From positions 1 to 64,000 of the forward strand of contig JAESII010000007.1 of assembly GCA_016756725.1 (NCBI GenBank): a stretch of 64,000 nucleotides of DNA. Reading direction: 5' to 3'. Every line of letters begins with the position of its first letter. Positions within the stretch are counted from its first letter, which is position 1. The translations under genes and the position numbers were made by a program. Under the pieces are notes generated by a model. It had not been told where the DNA came from and did not search any database. It saw only the letters and a program-made list of their open reading frames with translations. The stretch is from Synergistaceae bacterium. Its GTDB lineage: Bacteria > Synergistota > Synergistia > Synergistales > Aminithiophilaceae. Positions 13,150 through 21,784 of this stretch are shown here, in pieces.

Positions 13150-13449
13150 TCAAGCCATCAGATCCAGTCCCCTTTCAGAGCGGGGGTGATCCTCTTCGTT
13201 CCGTTTCTTCGACGGAGGAGAACCTCTTCTCCGCTGCCCCTCCTTGCGTTCCCTGTTTTCATCGCCCACCCGCTTGCCTTCGGTCGACGGGGAACCTTCG
13301 ACGCGCTGATTCCGGAGCCGTCGCTCCTCGTTGATCTCTTCATCCTGCAGAGCCTGGGCGGGAGCGGCCTCAGGATTTCTGCGGTGAGCCGCTTCCTCGA
13401 CGCGCCAGAGTGAAAGCTGCATGTCCACCGGTCGGATCAAGGCCGACAC
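13150..13449 (-). CDS. Small charged hypothetical protein
   Basis: A 99-residue protein, very rich in Arg, Glu, Lys and Pro after the first 20 residues (MSALIRPVDMQLSLWRVEEA). Most of it should be disordered or coiled-coil (INEERRLRNQRVEGSPST). The N-terminal MSALIRPVDMQ is the only hydrophobic part and could be a docking peptide. It follows fapA by 10 bp. Short, poorly conserved proteins of this type are frequent in flagellar operons of this lineage (inference). Confidence 0.5.
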   Translation of the reverse strand: MSALIRPVDMQLSLWRVEEAAHRRNPEAAPAQALQDEEINEERRLRNQRVEGSPSTEGKRVGDENRERKEGQRRRGSPPSKKRNEEDHPRSERGLDLMA

Positions 13450-13459
13450 CCCCTGACTG

Positions 13460-15043
13460 TCAGCTGAAGGGCAGAACCCGGACTTCGCCCTGATCGAGGA
13501 TGAAGCGGACGAACTTCATCTCTTCACGGACGACGTAGGCGACGCCGCGGATCGAGACGGTCACTCCGGGATAACAGGTGCCCCTGACGCGGACGACGCC
13601 TTCATGACGGCACTTCTCGATCTCCCCGTCAAGGACCTCCAGACGGGAGTTGACGACGCTCTGCTGGGCTTCAATCTGAAAACGGGCTTTCGTCAGTTTC
13701 ACCAGGAGCGCCCGCCGCGAGTCGTCGAGGTTGCCCTTCTCTTCCAGCTTCTTCAAGAAAGAGATGTTGTTCTTGATCTCCTGAAGCTTGACGTCAAGCT
13801 CCTTGGCCGCCTCTGCCTGTGCCTTTCTCTCCTCGACCAGCTCCGGGATGAACCCGACGGCCACCTGGGTCTTGGTCCCCATCTCGCTTCCCAAAGAGAC
13901 GCATCGGACCTCCGTTCCGGCCTGGATCTTGCCGCCAACGATCTGTCCCTTTTTGTCGCTGCTGACGATCACCTTGCCCCGGCAGGAAATCTGAGAATGA
14001 CGGAGGGCGCCCTTTTCGACGATGACGTCGTGGTCACACTGGATATGGCACTGATCGAGATAGCCCGCCTTGAGGTTGCCCCGACAGATCAGTTTGGCCT
14101 TGCCCATGCCACGGACACCGATCTGGATGATCATCTCGCCCTTGCTCTCCAGGGTGGCCCCTTCGACGACGCCCTTGACAATAATGTCTCCGCCAGCCTT
14201 GACAACGAAGTCCTCCCGGACCGTTCCCTTGATCTCGACGGACCCCAGAAAATCGATGTTGCCGACGCTGAAATCGACGTCACCGGGCACCTCGAAGAGA
14301 GGAAGAACGGAAATTCTCTCCTCTTTCAGGGAAAGATGACCGTCGGCGTCGGCATAGAGACGCAAGCCGTCTTCGGAAAGGCGGACGTTGGCCCCGGCGG
14401 GAATCCGCGGGTCGCGCCCCCTGCGGGCCTTGACAGTACGTCCCATCACATCGGTTCCGTCGACAGCTTCCGTGGGAGGTATCTTTTCGACGATCTCCGT
14501 TCCCCGGGTGATGTTGATGATCGTCCCCATGTCACGGAGGTCGACCCGAGCCGCTTCCAGATCACGGGTCTGAGCCGATTCGACCTTGAAGACGAGCTGG
14601 CCATCCTTACCGTCGATGGCGGGGGTACCCTCGGCAACAACGAGCCATCGCCTTTCGCTCCCAGGAGAAGTCAGGGAGCTGAGGACATCATCCCGAACGC
14701 CGAAGACGATCTTCTCTGAGGCCAGGAAGGCCCGAATCTCCTCCTCCGTCGGCCAGGAGGCGCCGCCCTTGGGAGGCTCGAGGTAGATCTCGGCCTTCAT
14801 GAAGTCGTCGCTGACGCGGACAAGGAACTCCGCCGGCTGGGGCTCCTCGCCCTTTTCCAAGACGCGGACGAGCTTTCCCCTCCTGTCTCCCAGGGCCTGG
14901 CCGAGGGCTTCCTCTTCATAGCCGTCAAGGCCTTGGGCCCTGACAAGTTCGAGAAGTTCGGGAAGTTGAAGATCTGCTGTCGGATCAACGACGACATAGA
15001 CCCCGTCATCGCGCTCCTCGAACCGGACTCCTCTCTTCTCCAA
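13460..15043 (-). CDS. fapA: FapA family protein (DUF342)
   Basis: This 527-residue protein has the DUF342/FapA layout: an N-terminal alpha/beta region (to about residue 190), a long right-handed beta-helix-like middle with repeated GTVREDFVVKAGGDIIVKG and GRGNLKAGYLDQCHIQ-type strands, and a C-terminal coiled coil (KELDVKLQEIKNNISFLKKL) before a final strand. Members are polymerising, bactofilin-like proteins linked to flagellar placement or cell-surface structures. Here it directly follows the sigma-28 gene by 19 bp, as expected for a motility-associated member. Confidence 0.85.
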   Translation of the reverse strand: MEKRGVRFEERDDGVYVVVDPTADLQLPELLELVRAQGLDGYEEEALGQALGDRRGKLVRVLEKGEEPQPAEFLVRVSDDFMKAEIYLEPPKGGASWPTEEEIRAFLASEKIVFGVRDDVLSSLTSPGSERRWLVVAEGTPAIDGKDGQLVFKVESAQTRDLEAARVDLRDMGTIINITRGTEIVEKIPPTEAVDGTDVMGRTVKARRGRDPRIPAGANVRLSEDGLRLYADADGHLSLKEERISVLPLFEVPGDVDFSVGNIDFLGSVEIKGTVREDFVVKAGGDIIVKGVVEGATLESKGEMIIQIGVRGMGKAKLICRGNLKAGYLDQCHIQCDHDVIVEKGALRHSQISCRGKVIVSSDKKGQIVGGKIQAGTEVRCVSLGSEMGTKTQVAVGFIPELVEERKAQAEAAKELDVKLQEIKNNISFLKKLEEKGNLDDSRRALLVKLTKARFQIEAQQSVVNSRLEVLDGEIEKCRHEGVVRVRGTCYPGVTVSIRGVAYVVREEMKFVRFILDQGEVRVLPFS

Positions 15044-15062
15044 GGGATCACCTCCTCCGGAT

Positions 15063-15815
15063 TTACTCTTTCAACCGGCCCCTCAACGTGGCGAGGGCTT
15101 TGCCGTGAAGCTGAGAGACACGGGATTCGGTGACGCCCAGAACCTGGCCTATTTCCTTGAGCGTCAGACCTTCATAGTAATAGAGGGACAGGAGCAGGCG
15201 TTCGCGATCGGGGAGGGTCTCAAGGGCTTCCGTCACCCTCCGGCGATCCTCATCCCGCTCCACGACACTCTGGGCGTCAGGCTGGGGATCGGCCACGGCA
15301 GAACCTCGACGAACTTCTCCCTCCTCCAGGGCCATCACGTCGTCGAGGGAGACCATGTAGGTTCGCCCGGCAATTTCCAGAAGCTCTCTGTATCCTTTTT
15401 CGTCCATCTCCAGTGTCTTCATGAGCTCCTGATCGTCTATGGTTCCTCGGGACTGGTAGAGTCTCTCCGAAGCCGCTTCAAGGCGCGAGAGCTTTTCCCG
15501 TCCCGAACGGGAGATCCAGTCGTAGCGCCGCAGCTCGTCGAGAATGGCTCCACGGATGCGCGGAACGGCAAAGGTTTGAAAGACGAATCCCTTTTTCGGG
15601 TCAAAGCGGTCCAGCGCATCGAGGAGGCCGAAGATGCCGAAACTGAGGAGATCCTCGTAATCCAGTCCGGGCGGCGGGACGAGGGCCATCCGGGCGGCGA
15701 CATAGCGGACAAGAGGTACGTACCGGGACACGAGCCTATCCCGGTTTTCCTGGGACGGATCGGAGGCGTAGGTGTTCCAGAGATCCTGGTCCGACTCGCG
15801 ACTCAATCGGGCCAC
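15063..15815 (-). CDS. fliA: Flagellar sigma factor (sigma-28, FliA/SigD)
   Basis: This 250-residue sigma factor of group 3 contains region 2 (LVRYVAARMALVPPPGLDYE, FGIFGLLDALDRFDPKKGF and AVPRIRGAILDELRRYDWI), a short region 3, and region 4 (LPDRERLLLSLYYYEGLTLK with HTH GVTESRVSQLHGKALATL). It directs transcription of late flagellar and chemotaxis genes. GTG 15815 lies two bases from the upstream gene's stop. A TTG at 15806 with GAGGTGG at good spacing is an equally plausible start. Its place after cheC-cheD matches Bacillus sigD. Confidence 0.93.
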   Translation of the reverse strand: MARLSRESDQDLWNTYASDPSQENRDRLVSRYVPLVRYVAARMALVPPPGLDYEDLLSFGIFGLLDALDRFDPKKGFVFQTFAVPRIRGAILDELRRYDWISRSGREKLSRLEAASERLYQSRGTIDDQELMKTLEMDEKGYRELLEIAGRTYMVSLDDVMALEEGEVRRGSAVADPQPDAQSVVERDEDRRRVTEALETLPDRERLLLSLYYYEGLTLKEIGQVLGVTESRVSQLHGKALATLRGRLKE

Positions 15816-15816
15816 C

Positions 15817-16872
15817 TCACCGGAGAAGCCACTGAAACAAAAGCACCAACAGAAGAACGCCGGCACCGAGGTAGAGGAAAAGCAGGCTCTGTCGTGACAG
15901 GGGGCGTCGGGCGTCGGCCACGACAGACGATGCCGTGCGGACCCGGAGATCTTCGGCATGCTTCACGAGACCGACGACGCCGTCGGCGAGATCAAGCTCG
16001 ATCAGGTAGTCACCGACGGGGCTTTTCGAGACAGACGATACGGGAAAGACCAGATCCCGCCCACTGCGGGCGATCATCTTCGCCACAAGCCCGGACAGAC
16101 CGGCCTGGTCTTCGAAGGAAACGTGCAGCCGTTCACCCTTTCTGACGCGCGAGAGGGGTTTTCCCTTGACGGGATCAAGAAGGGGCCGACAGCGGATCTT
16201 GAGGCTGTCGAGTGTTGCCTTGCCGCGCTGTTTCTCGTCATCCTCCTCGTCCAGTTCCGCATTCTTGTCTTTCGAACCGGTGAGGCCTGACTGTTTAAGG
16301 CGAAGGCGATTGAAAGTCTCAAGGTGAAGGTGGAGAAACACATCGACACGGAGCTGGTTGGAGATGGCCTCCTTGAGGCGTTCCGTCAGAGACGACAGCG
16401 ACTCCTGACCGCGGAAAAGCCGATTGAGGGAGGTCGGGTCGAGGCGTTCCTCAAGAAGCTTGTTCATCGTCCGACAGAGCTCTTTGTGCGGAGGAGTCGC
16501 GATGTCTTCGAGGGCAAGTTTCACGGCCTCCCAGTCGGCGTCGACAAGGAAGGCCGCAGGTAAGCGTTGGTAGCCGGCCCAGAGGATCAGGGCCAGCTGC
16601 TTGCCCGAAGATCCTTCAGCAATGAGACAGAAAGCGCCGGCCGGGTCACTGCTCCGCCGGCCTTCAAAGGAGCCTTTCAGAGCCAGGGCCGAGGGAAGGA
16701 CAGAATGAAGCAGCGAAAGGGCCTTCTCGGGCTCTCCATCGGCTAGCCGGAGGGCCGCCTTCATTTCCGCCGCCGAGCACCCGAGAAGGCCACAAAGCTC
16801 GGAAGCCGCTTCATCGACGGAAAGATTCCGGGCCTCCTCAATATCTTCAGCAAGGAATTGGTCTTGATCCAT
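15817..16872 (-). CDS. Unknown protein with C-terminal membrane anchor, motility operon
   Basis: This 351-residue protein sits between cheD and the sigma-28 gene. The N-terminal 60 residues resemble a UBA/CUE-like helical bundle (AASELCGLLGCSAAEMKAAL). The middle is helical and acidic (ELDEEDDEKQRGK). The segment VRKGERLHVSFEDQAGLSG opens a beta-barrel-like domain with a VFPVSSVSKSPVGDYLIEL stretch, and a single membrane helix closes the chain (LLFLYLGAGVLLLVLLFQWLL). Topology is cytoplasm-in, tail-anchored. I do not recognise the family. Bacillus places SwrB next to sigD, but no sequence similarity is visible to me. Confidence 0.6.
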   Translation of the reverse strand: MDQDQFLAEDIEEARNLSVDEAASELCGLLGCSAAEMKAALRLADGEPEKALSLLHSVLPSALALKGSFEGRRSSDPAGAFCLIAEGSSGKQLALILWAGYQRLPAAFLVDADWEAVKLALEDIATPPHKELCRTMNKLLEERLDPTSLNRLFRGQESLSSLTERLKEAISNQLRVDVFLHLHLETFNRLRLKQSGLTGSKDKNAELDEEDDEKQRGKATLDSLKIRCRPLLDPVKGKPLSRVRKGERLHVSFEDQAGLSGLVAKMIARSGRDLVFPVSSVSKSPVGDYLIELDLADGVVGLVKHAEDLRVRTASSVVADARRPLSRQSLLFLYLGAGVLLLVLLFQWLLR

Positions 16873-16896
16873 AACGGCCTCCTTTCTGCTGAAGCG

Positions 16897-17388
16897 CTAG
16901 AGCATCTGCACGCCCTTCCCCAGGGTCTTCACCGTCAGGACCCAGTTATCGGTGCTGAATTCGATGCTCCGCCCCTTGTTGCCCCCCGTGTCAGAGGCGA
17001 CGAGGGGGATCTTCAGCTTGGCCAGCAGAGCCGTCGTCGCCTCGATGTTGCGGTTTCCCACGGCGAGGAGGCCCTGCCCCGACCCGGGCAGATTGAACAT
17101 TTGGGCGCCGCCGGCCATCTTGGCCTTGAGACGGGAGCGGGTCGCCCCAAGCTTGCTGAGCTCATCGAGCAGCGCAGGGAGGGCCGTGTCGGCAAATTTG
17201 CCCGGTTTGGTCTCGCTTTTGCTTTGCCGGCTGTCGGGAAGCATGATGTGGACGAGGCCGGCAATCCGGCTTCCCTCGTCGTAGAGGACGAGGCCGATGC
17301 AGGAGCCCAGCCCCAAGGTAACGAGAAGGGCAGGGTGGCGAAGGGCGGCAAGCTCGGCCATGCCGACGTGAACGGCCTGGGGCTTCAT
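16897..17388 (-). CDS. cheD: Chemoreceptor glutamine deamidase
   Basis: A 163-residue CheD: VTLGLGSCIGLVLYDEG carries the catalytic Cys and GLVHIMLPDS the catalytic His. LKAKMAGGAQMF and VGNRNIEATTALL are the remaining conserved boxes. The enzyme converts specific Gln residues of receptors to Glu and, in Bacillus, is bound and regulated by CheC. It is encoded 3 bp downstream of cheC, so the adaptation pair is co-translated. Confidence 0.94.
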   Translation of the reverse strand: MKPQAVHVGMAELAALRHPALLVTLGLGSCIGLVLYDEGSRIAGLVHIMLPDSRQSKSETKPGKFADTALPALLDELSKLGATRSRLKAKMAGGAQMFNLPGSGQGLLAVGNRNIEATTALLAKLKIPLVASDTGGNKGRSIEFSTDNWVLTVKTLGKGVQML

Positions 17389-17391
17389 GAC

Positions 17392-18012
17392 CTAGAGCAC
17401 TCCGAGTTTTCCGAGCAGGATGGGAAGTTTGCCCGGATCAGGGACCATCAGAATCTGCCCGCTTAACTCCCCGTCGAGGCCCTTGACGGACAAAGAGGTC
17501 TGGACCATGAGGGCCATATCGCCTGAAATGCCATAGATGGCGACGACCACGTCAAGAAGCGCCCCCAGCATGTCATGGGCGATGGCGGGCACCGAAACGG
17601 GCAGAGAGAAGCCCGTGAAAGCGCTCAGGGAGTTAACGAAGGCCCCGAGAACGATGTTGCCCACCTCCGAGAGGGCGCTGTCCCGAAGCTGGTAGAGCAT
17701 CTCCTCGTCGTCGCAGCAGAAGGAACCGACAAGAAGATCGGCCAGTTCCTGCGATTTATCCTCCTCCATCATGAAGACGAGGTTGCAGGAAAAATCCCCT
17801 TCGGCGCGGATGAGAACGGCACAGATGAGGGACTCCGCTGCCCCGTAGAGTTCGGCCAGGTCGAAGATCGGCACAAGCCGTGCCTCGGGGACGGCCATGT
17901 CGACGGGCCTGTTGAGGAGTCCCGAAAGGGCCGTGGCAGCATGACCGGCTCCGATGTTGCCCACCTCGCGGAGGGCGTCAAGTTGGAGGCTGCTCAGTTC
18001 TTCCTTCTCCAT
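17392..18012 (-). CDS. cheC: CheY-P phosphatase CheC
   Basis: A 206-residue CheC with both phosphatase active-site helices: LDALREVGNIGAGHAATAL near the N-terminus and SALSEVGNIVLGAFVNSL near residue 115, each with the E-x-x-N signature. It dephosphorylates CheY-P and controls CheD. The start at 18012 follows cheA's stop by 10 bp. In Bacillus cheW lies between cheA and cheC; here the two genes are adjacent. Confidence 0.93.
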   Translation of the reverse strand: MEKEELSSLQLDALREVGNIGAGHAATALSGLLNRPVDMAVPEARLVPIFDLAELYGAAESLICAVLIRAEGDFSCNLVFMMEEDKSQELADLLVGSFCCDDEEMLYQLRDSALSEVGNIVLGAFVNSLSAFTGFSLPVSVPAIAHDMLGALLDVVVAIYGISGDMALMVQTSLSVKGLDGELSGQILMVPDPGKLPILLGKLGVL

Positions 18013-18022
18013 CGCCGGCGTC

Positions 18023-20020
18023 CTAGATGGCCTGCACGGAGCCCGGCTCGAGGATCAGGGCCACGTTGCCGTCACCGAGAATGGTGGCGCCGGCCACCCC
18101 TTTCACCTTGGAGAAGAGGCGGCCCAAAGGCTTGATGACGATCTCCTGCTGACCAATGAGCTCATCGACGATGAACCCGACGCGGCTATTTCCGTTGCGG
18201 ACGACGACGACGGGATATTCATCGACATCGCCCCGCTCCACGGGCGTGCCCAGGATGCGGGCAAGGTCGCAGAGGGACAGAATCTCCCCCCGTACGGTCG
18301 TCACGGGAGAACCGTGAACGGTCCGGACCTCCTTTTTAGCCACCAGGAGCGTCTCCTCGACGTTCTCCAGAGAGATGGCGTAGGTCTCGTCGCCCACACG
18401 GATCAGCAGGGCGACGACGATGGCCAGCGTCAGGGGAAGGCGAACGACGACGCGGGTTCCCTTGCCGAATTTGGATTCGACCTGGAACTGGCCACCTAAA
18501 GACTCGACCTTGTTCTTGACGGCGTCCATGCCGACACCGCGACCAGAAAGGTCCGTAACCTCCTCGGCGGTACTGAAACCGGGAAGCAGGACGAGGCGCA
18601 CGAGATCGTCGTCGCCCAGAAGCTGGGCCTCCTCGCGGCTGACGATACCCCGTTCGACGGCCTTGCGGCGCACCCGCTCGGGGTCAATCCCCTTTCCGTC
18701 GTCACGGACTTCGATAATGACGCTGTTGCCTTCCTGATAGGAGGCGATCGTCACGACGCCCTCCTTGGTCTTACCCGCCCGGAGCCGCTCGTCGGGTCTT
18801 TCGATGCCGTGATCGATGCAGTTGCGGATCAGATGAACCATGGGATCGCCGATCTCGTCAATGAGATTCCGGTCCAGTTCCGTCTCCTTGCCCTCAAGCT
18901 CGAGGCGGATTTCCTTGCCCAGAGACTTACTCAGATCGCGGACCAGGCGGGGGAAGCGGTCGAAGACGAAAGATACGGGAACCATCCGAAGCTTGGTGAC
19001 AAGCTCCTGAATATCGCCGGAAATACGGCCCAATTGGGCCAGAGGCTCCTCGAAGGCCTTGATTCTGGCCTCCTGAGCGAGACGCTCGATCCGGGCCCGG
19101 CCGATGACGAGCTCGCCGACGAGGTTCATCAGCTTGTCGAGGCGCCCGATATCGACGCGGACGGTCCGGCTCAGCTTCCGGGTCTCCTGGGCGGCATCCT
19201 TCCGTTCTGCTGCGGGAGCATTCCCGGCTCCTTTGTCCTCCATGGCCGTTACCGCCTCCTCCTGAGCCTCTGGCTCTTCGTCGCCGGACAGGGCCTTGAT
19301 GGTGACGCTTTCGACCTCGCTCACCTGAAGGACCTCTCGCCGTATCTCCTCTTCCTCGTCGTGGCTGGCGAAATAGACCCAGAAGGTACGGTCGAAGAGC
19401 TCCTTCTCCAGATCCTCGACGGGAGGAAAGGTCTTGATGATCTCTCCCTGCTCTGTCAGACGGGTCACGACCATGTAGGCCCGGGCCGCTTTCATCAAGC
19501 AATCCGAAGAGAGGGTCACGGCAAGTTCGTAAACGGCCATCCCCCGACGCCTCGCCTCGACGACCCATTCCGATTCAAGAGCCGTTAGCTCCGGTGCGGC
19601 GACATCGGCCTCGCCCTCCCCGACCCCTTCGTCGGCTTTCTGTTCGTGGAGCCTGTCGATGAGGGCCGTCACGTCCGAGGCCGGTTCCCTGCCGTCATGG
19701 CGGATGGCTTCCGTCATGGAGGAAAGGGCATCGAGGCAGAGAAAGAGAAGATTCACTCCCTCCTGAGAGAGAGCCGCCTCGCCACGGCGGACGACATCAA
19801 GGTGGTCCTCCATGGCATGAGTCAGATGGGCCATCCCCTCGAAACCCATCGTGGCCGACATTCCTTTAAGCGTGTGGGCGATGCGGAAGATCTCCTTGAT
19901 CGTTTCGCCGTCATCGGGAGATTTCTCCAGAGCAAGAAGCAGCTCGTTCAGACTCTGAAGCTGCTCATCGGCTTCGTCGAGAAAGGCTCCCAGGTACTGG
20001 TTCATGTCGAGATTAGTCAT
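18023..20020 (-). CDS. cheA: Chemotaxis histidine kinase CheA
   Basis: This 665-residue kinase has a P1 Hpt domain with phosphorylated His in IFRIAHTLKGMSATMGF (about residue 50), a P2-like segment near residues 165-240, the dimerisation helix (SRTVRVDIGRLDKLMNLVGE), a HATPase domain with MVHLIRNCIDHGIE, DDGKGID and GRGVGMDAVK, and a CheW-like P5 domain at the end. It phosphorylates CheY and CheB in receptor arrays. No cheW follows, so the array coupling protein must be encoded elsewhere. Only CheA's own P5 provides a CheW fold here. Confidence 0.95.
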   Translation of the reverse strand: MTNLDMNQYLGAFLDEADEQLQSLNELLLALEKSPDDGETIKEIFRIAHTLKGMSATMGFEGMAHLTHAMEDHLDVVRRGEAALSQEGVNLLFLCLDALSSMTEAIRHDGREPASDVTALIDRLHEQKADEGVGEGEADVAAPELTALESEWVVEARRRGMAVYELAVTLSSDCLMKAARAYMVVTRLTEQGEIIKTFPPVEDLEKELFDRTFWVYFASHDEEEEIRREVLQVSEVESVTIKALSGDEEPEAQEEAVTAMEDKGAGNAPAAERKDAAQETRKLSRTVRVDIGRLDKLMNLVGELVIGRARIERLAQEARIKAFEEPLAQLGRISGDIQELVTKLRMVPVSFVFDRFPRLVRDLSKSLGKEIRLELEGKETELDRNLIDEIGDPMVHLIRNCIDHGIERPDERLRAGKTKEGVVTIASYQEGNSVIIEVRDDGKGIDPERVRRKAVERGIVSREEAQLLGDDDLVRLVLLPGFSTAEEVTDLSGRGVGMDAVKNKVESLGGQFQVESKFGKGTRVVVRLPLTLAIVVALLIRVGDETYAISLENVEETLLVAKKEVRTVHGSPVTTVRGEILSLCDLARILGTPVERGDVDEYPVVVVRNGNSRVGFIVDELIGQQEIVIKPLGRLFSKVKGVAGATILGDGNVALILEPGSVQAI

Positions 20021-20041
20021 GGCTATCGCCCTCCGTACGTA

Positions 20042-21115
20042 TCAGATGGAGTCTCTAAGGCCCACGAGCTGCTCCAGAGTTTCGGGGATGGAACCGAGAG
20101 GCCTCTGTTCATCGACGACTCCGGCCTCGACTGCTGATCGGGGCATGCCGTAGACGACACAGGTTTCCGCGGCCTCGGCGACGATGTAGGCCCCCTTTGC
20201 CTTCAGCGCCGTCGCTCCGTCGGTCCCGTCTCGGCCCATCCCGGTCAGGATCAGTCCCAGAACCGACGGGCCGACGACGTCGGCGGCACTGAGAAAGAGG
20301 ATGTCCGCCGAAGGGCGGACCGACCGGAGAGGCGGACCGTCAGAGAGACGGCAGACGAGATTCCCCTCCCTCCTGGCGAGGGAAAGATGGCGCCCGCCGG
20401 GAGCGATGACGACAAGGCCGGGTCTGAGAGTCAGCCCCTCCGTGGCCTCGACCACGGTCAAAGGAGAAAGGCCGTCAAGACGCTGCGCCAGGGAGGCGGT
20501 AAAGCCTTCAGGCATGTGCTGAACGATGGCGATGGGAACAGGAAACCGCCCCGAAAGAAGGGGAATGATCTCCTGAAGGGCCTTGGGCCCACCCGTCGAA
20601 GCAGCGATGACAAGAAGATCAAAGCGGCGCGGTTCTCTCCGGGGGCTTTCCGTCACTCTCGGTCGCTCCGCCGCCGGAGGCGGTGCCGTTCTGGAAGAGC
20701 TGATCCTCGGTCTGGCCCGGCTCGCCTCGAGCACTTTGAGCCGCAGCTCTCAGGCGACACGATCCATGTCGAGGGAAATCGCCCCTGACGGCTTCTGGAC
20801 GAAATCGACGGCCCCCGCGGCGAGGGCCTGGAGGGTCGTCTCGGCCCCCTTGGCCGTCTTGCTGCTCACCATCACCACCGGCACGGGGCAGCAGGCCATG
20901 ATCGCCTCCAGCGCGGCCAGACCTCCCATGCGGGGCATTTCCACGTCGAGGGTGATCACGTCAGGCTTGAGCGTTTCAAGTTTGCGCAGGGCATCCTGCC
21001 CGTCCCGAGCCGTTCCGACGACCTCAAGACCGTCGCCGGAGAGAATGTCACTCAGGATTTTTCGCATGAAGGCCGAATCATCGACGACAAGGACTCGTAC
21101 AGGCCTTGTTCCCAT
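20042..21115 (-). pseudogene. cheB: CheB methylesterase split by an in-frame TGA
   Basis: Receiver domain (from 21115, start after GAGGTGAT): [20 protein letters not shown], phosphorylated Asp in [12 protein letters not shown], Lys in FVQKPSG. It stops at TGA 20750-20752 after LDMDRVA. In the same frame the linker resumes with ELRLKVLEASRA and the complete catalytic domain follows, with Ser in IAASTGG, His in IVQHMPEGF and Asp in LTGMGRDGTDGA. A single C-to-T change (CGA to TGA, Arg to stop) explains it. It is a recent nonsense mutation, a sequencing error, or a true split with restart at GTG 20734, which has no strong ribosome site. Confidence 0.85.
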
Positions 21116-21128
21116 CCTACCAATCACC

Positions 21129-21779
21129 TCAACGTTTCTGCAATTCCTGGCGCCGGATAAAATCAAGAAGGGCCTTTTCGACGACACGAGGCAACGCCTG
21201 AAATTCCAGCCCCGCCTCACAAACGTCATCGGGCAGATCAGAACGCCTGATGACCTTCGTGACGACCCAGAAGGGTTCGCTTAACGCCAGGCGCAAAAAC
21301 AACTCGTCTTCCTCGCCAAAGGCGGCGGAGCGGGAACAACGAAATCGGATCCCGCCGAGACTGATGTCAGCCGCCTTGCCCGCGAACCAGCGACCTTTGA
21401 GGGGGTTCTTTTCCTCGAAATCGAGGCAGAAGGCCATCATGTCGAGAAGGCAGGGAACGCGGACAAAACGACGCCTCTGGATCCGCTCGACGTTACCTTC
21501 CGGTCTCACCCAGAGAAGGGGCACCGTGCCGGTCATGTCACTGCGAACGACAGTGGCGTGAGCAAAGAGATGACAGCTCTGCTCCTCGCAGAGAAGGGTC
21601 ACGGCCATTTCACGGTAGAGAGGGAGCAGAGCCCCCTTTCGCATCGGATGGGCAAAGGCCCAGAGATCGTCCTTCACATCCTCCATCCGGGTCGGGTACT
21701 TCCCCTTGTAGAGACCGGCCTGAACGGTGAGGAAACACCGTCCGCCGATCTGCGGCACCTGCTGTCTGCCCGCCGCCAT
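21129..21779 (-). CDS. PilZ-domain protein (YcgR-like)
   Basis: This 216-residue protein has an N-terminal YcgR-like beta-barrel ([20 protein letters not shown] to about residue 105) and a C-terminal PilZ domain with the two c-di-GMP motifs, RRRFVRVP and [12 protein letters not shown]. The family binds c-di-GMP and slows the motor at the switch. It is encoded between flhG and cheB, so motor braking is probably expressed with the export and chemotaxis genes. The start at 21779 follows flhG by 5 bp. I give no symbol because YcgR and DgrA types cannot be told apart here. Confidence 0.85.
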   Translation of the reverse strand: MAAGRQQVPQIGGRCFLTVQAGLYKGKYPTRMEDVKDDLWAFAHPMRKGALLPLYREMAVTLLCEEQSCHLFAHATVVRSDMTGTVPLLWVRPEGNVERIQRRRFVRVPCLLDMMAFCLDFEEKNPLKGRWFAGKAADISLGGIRFRCSRSAAFGEEDELFLRLALSEPFWVVTKVIRRSDLPDDVCEAGLEFQALPRVVEKALLDFIRRQELQKR

Positions 21780-21784
21780 CGCCG

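Noticed and set aside
20750-20752. Selenocysteine or programmed readthrough at the cheB TGA
   Set aside because: No selenocysteine insertion structure is evident and the position is in the CheB linker, where Arg is expected. Other genes here use TGA as a normal stop.
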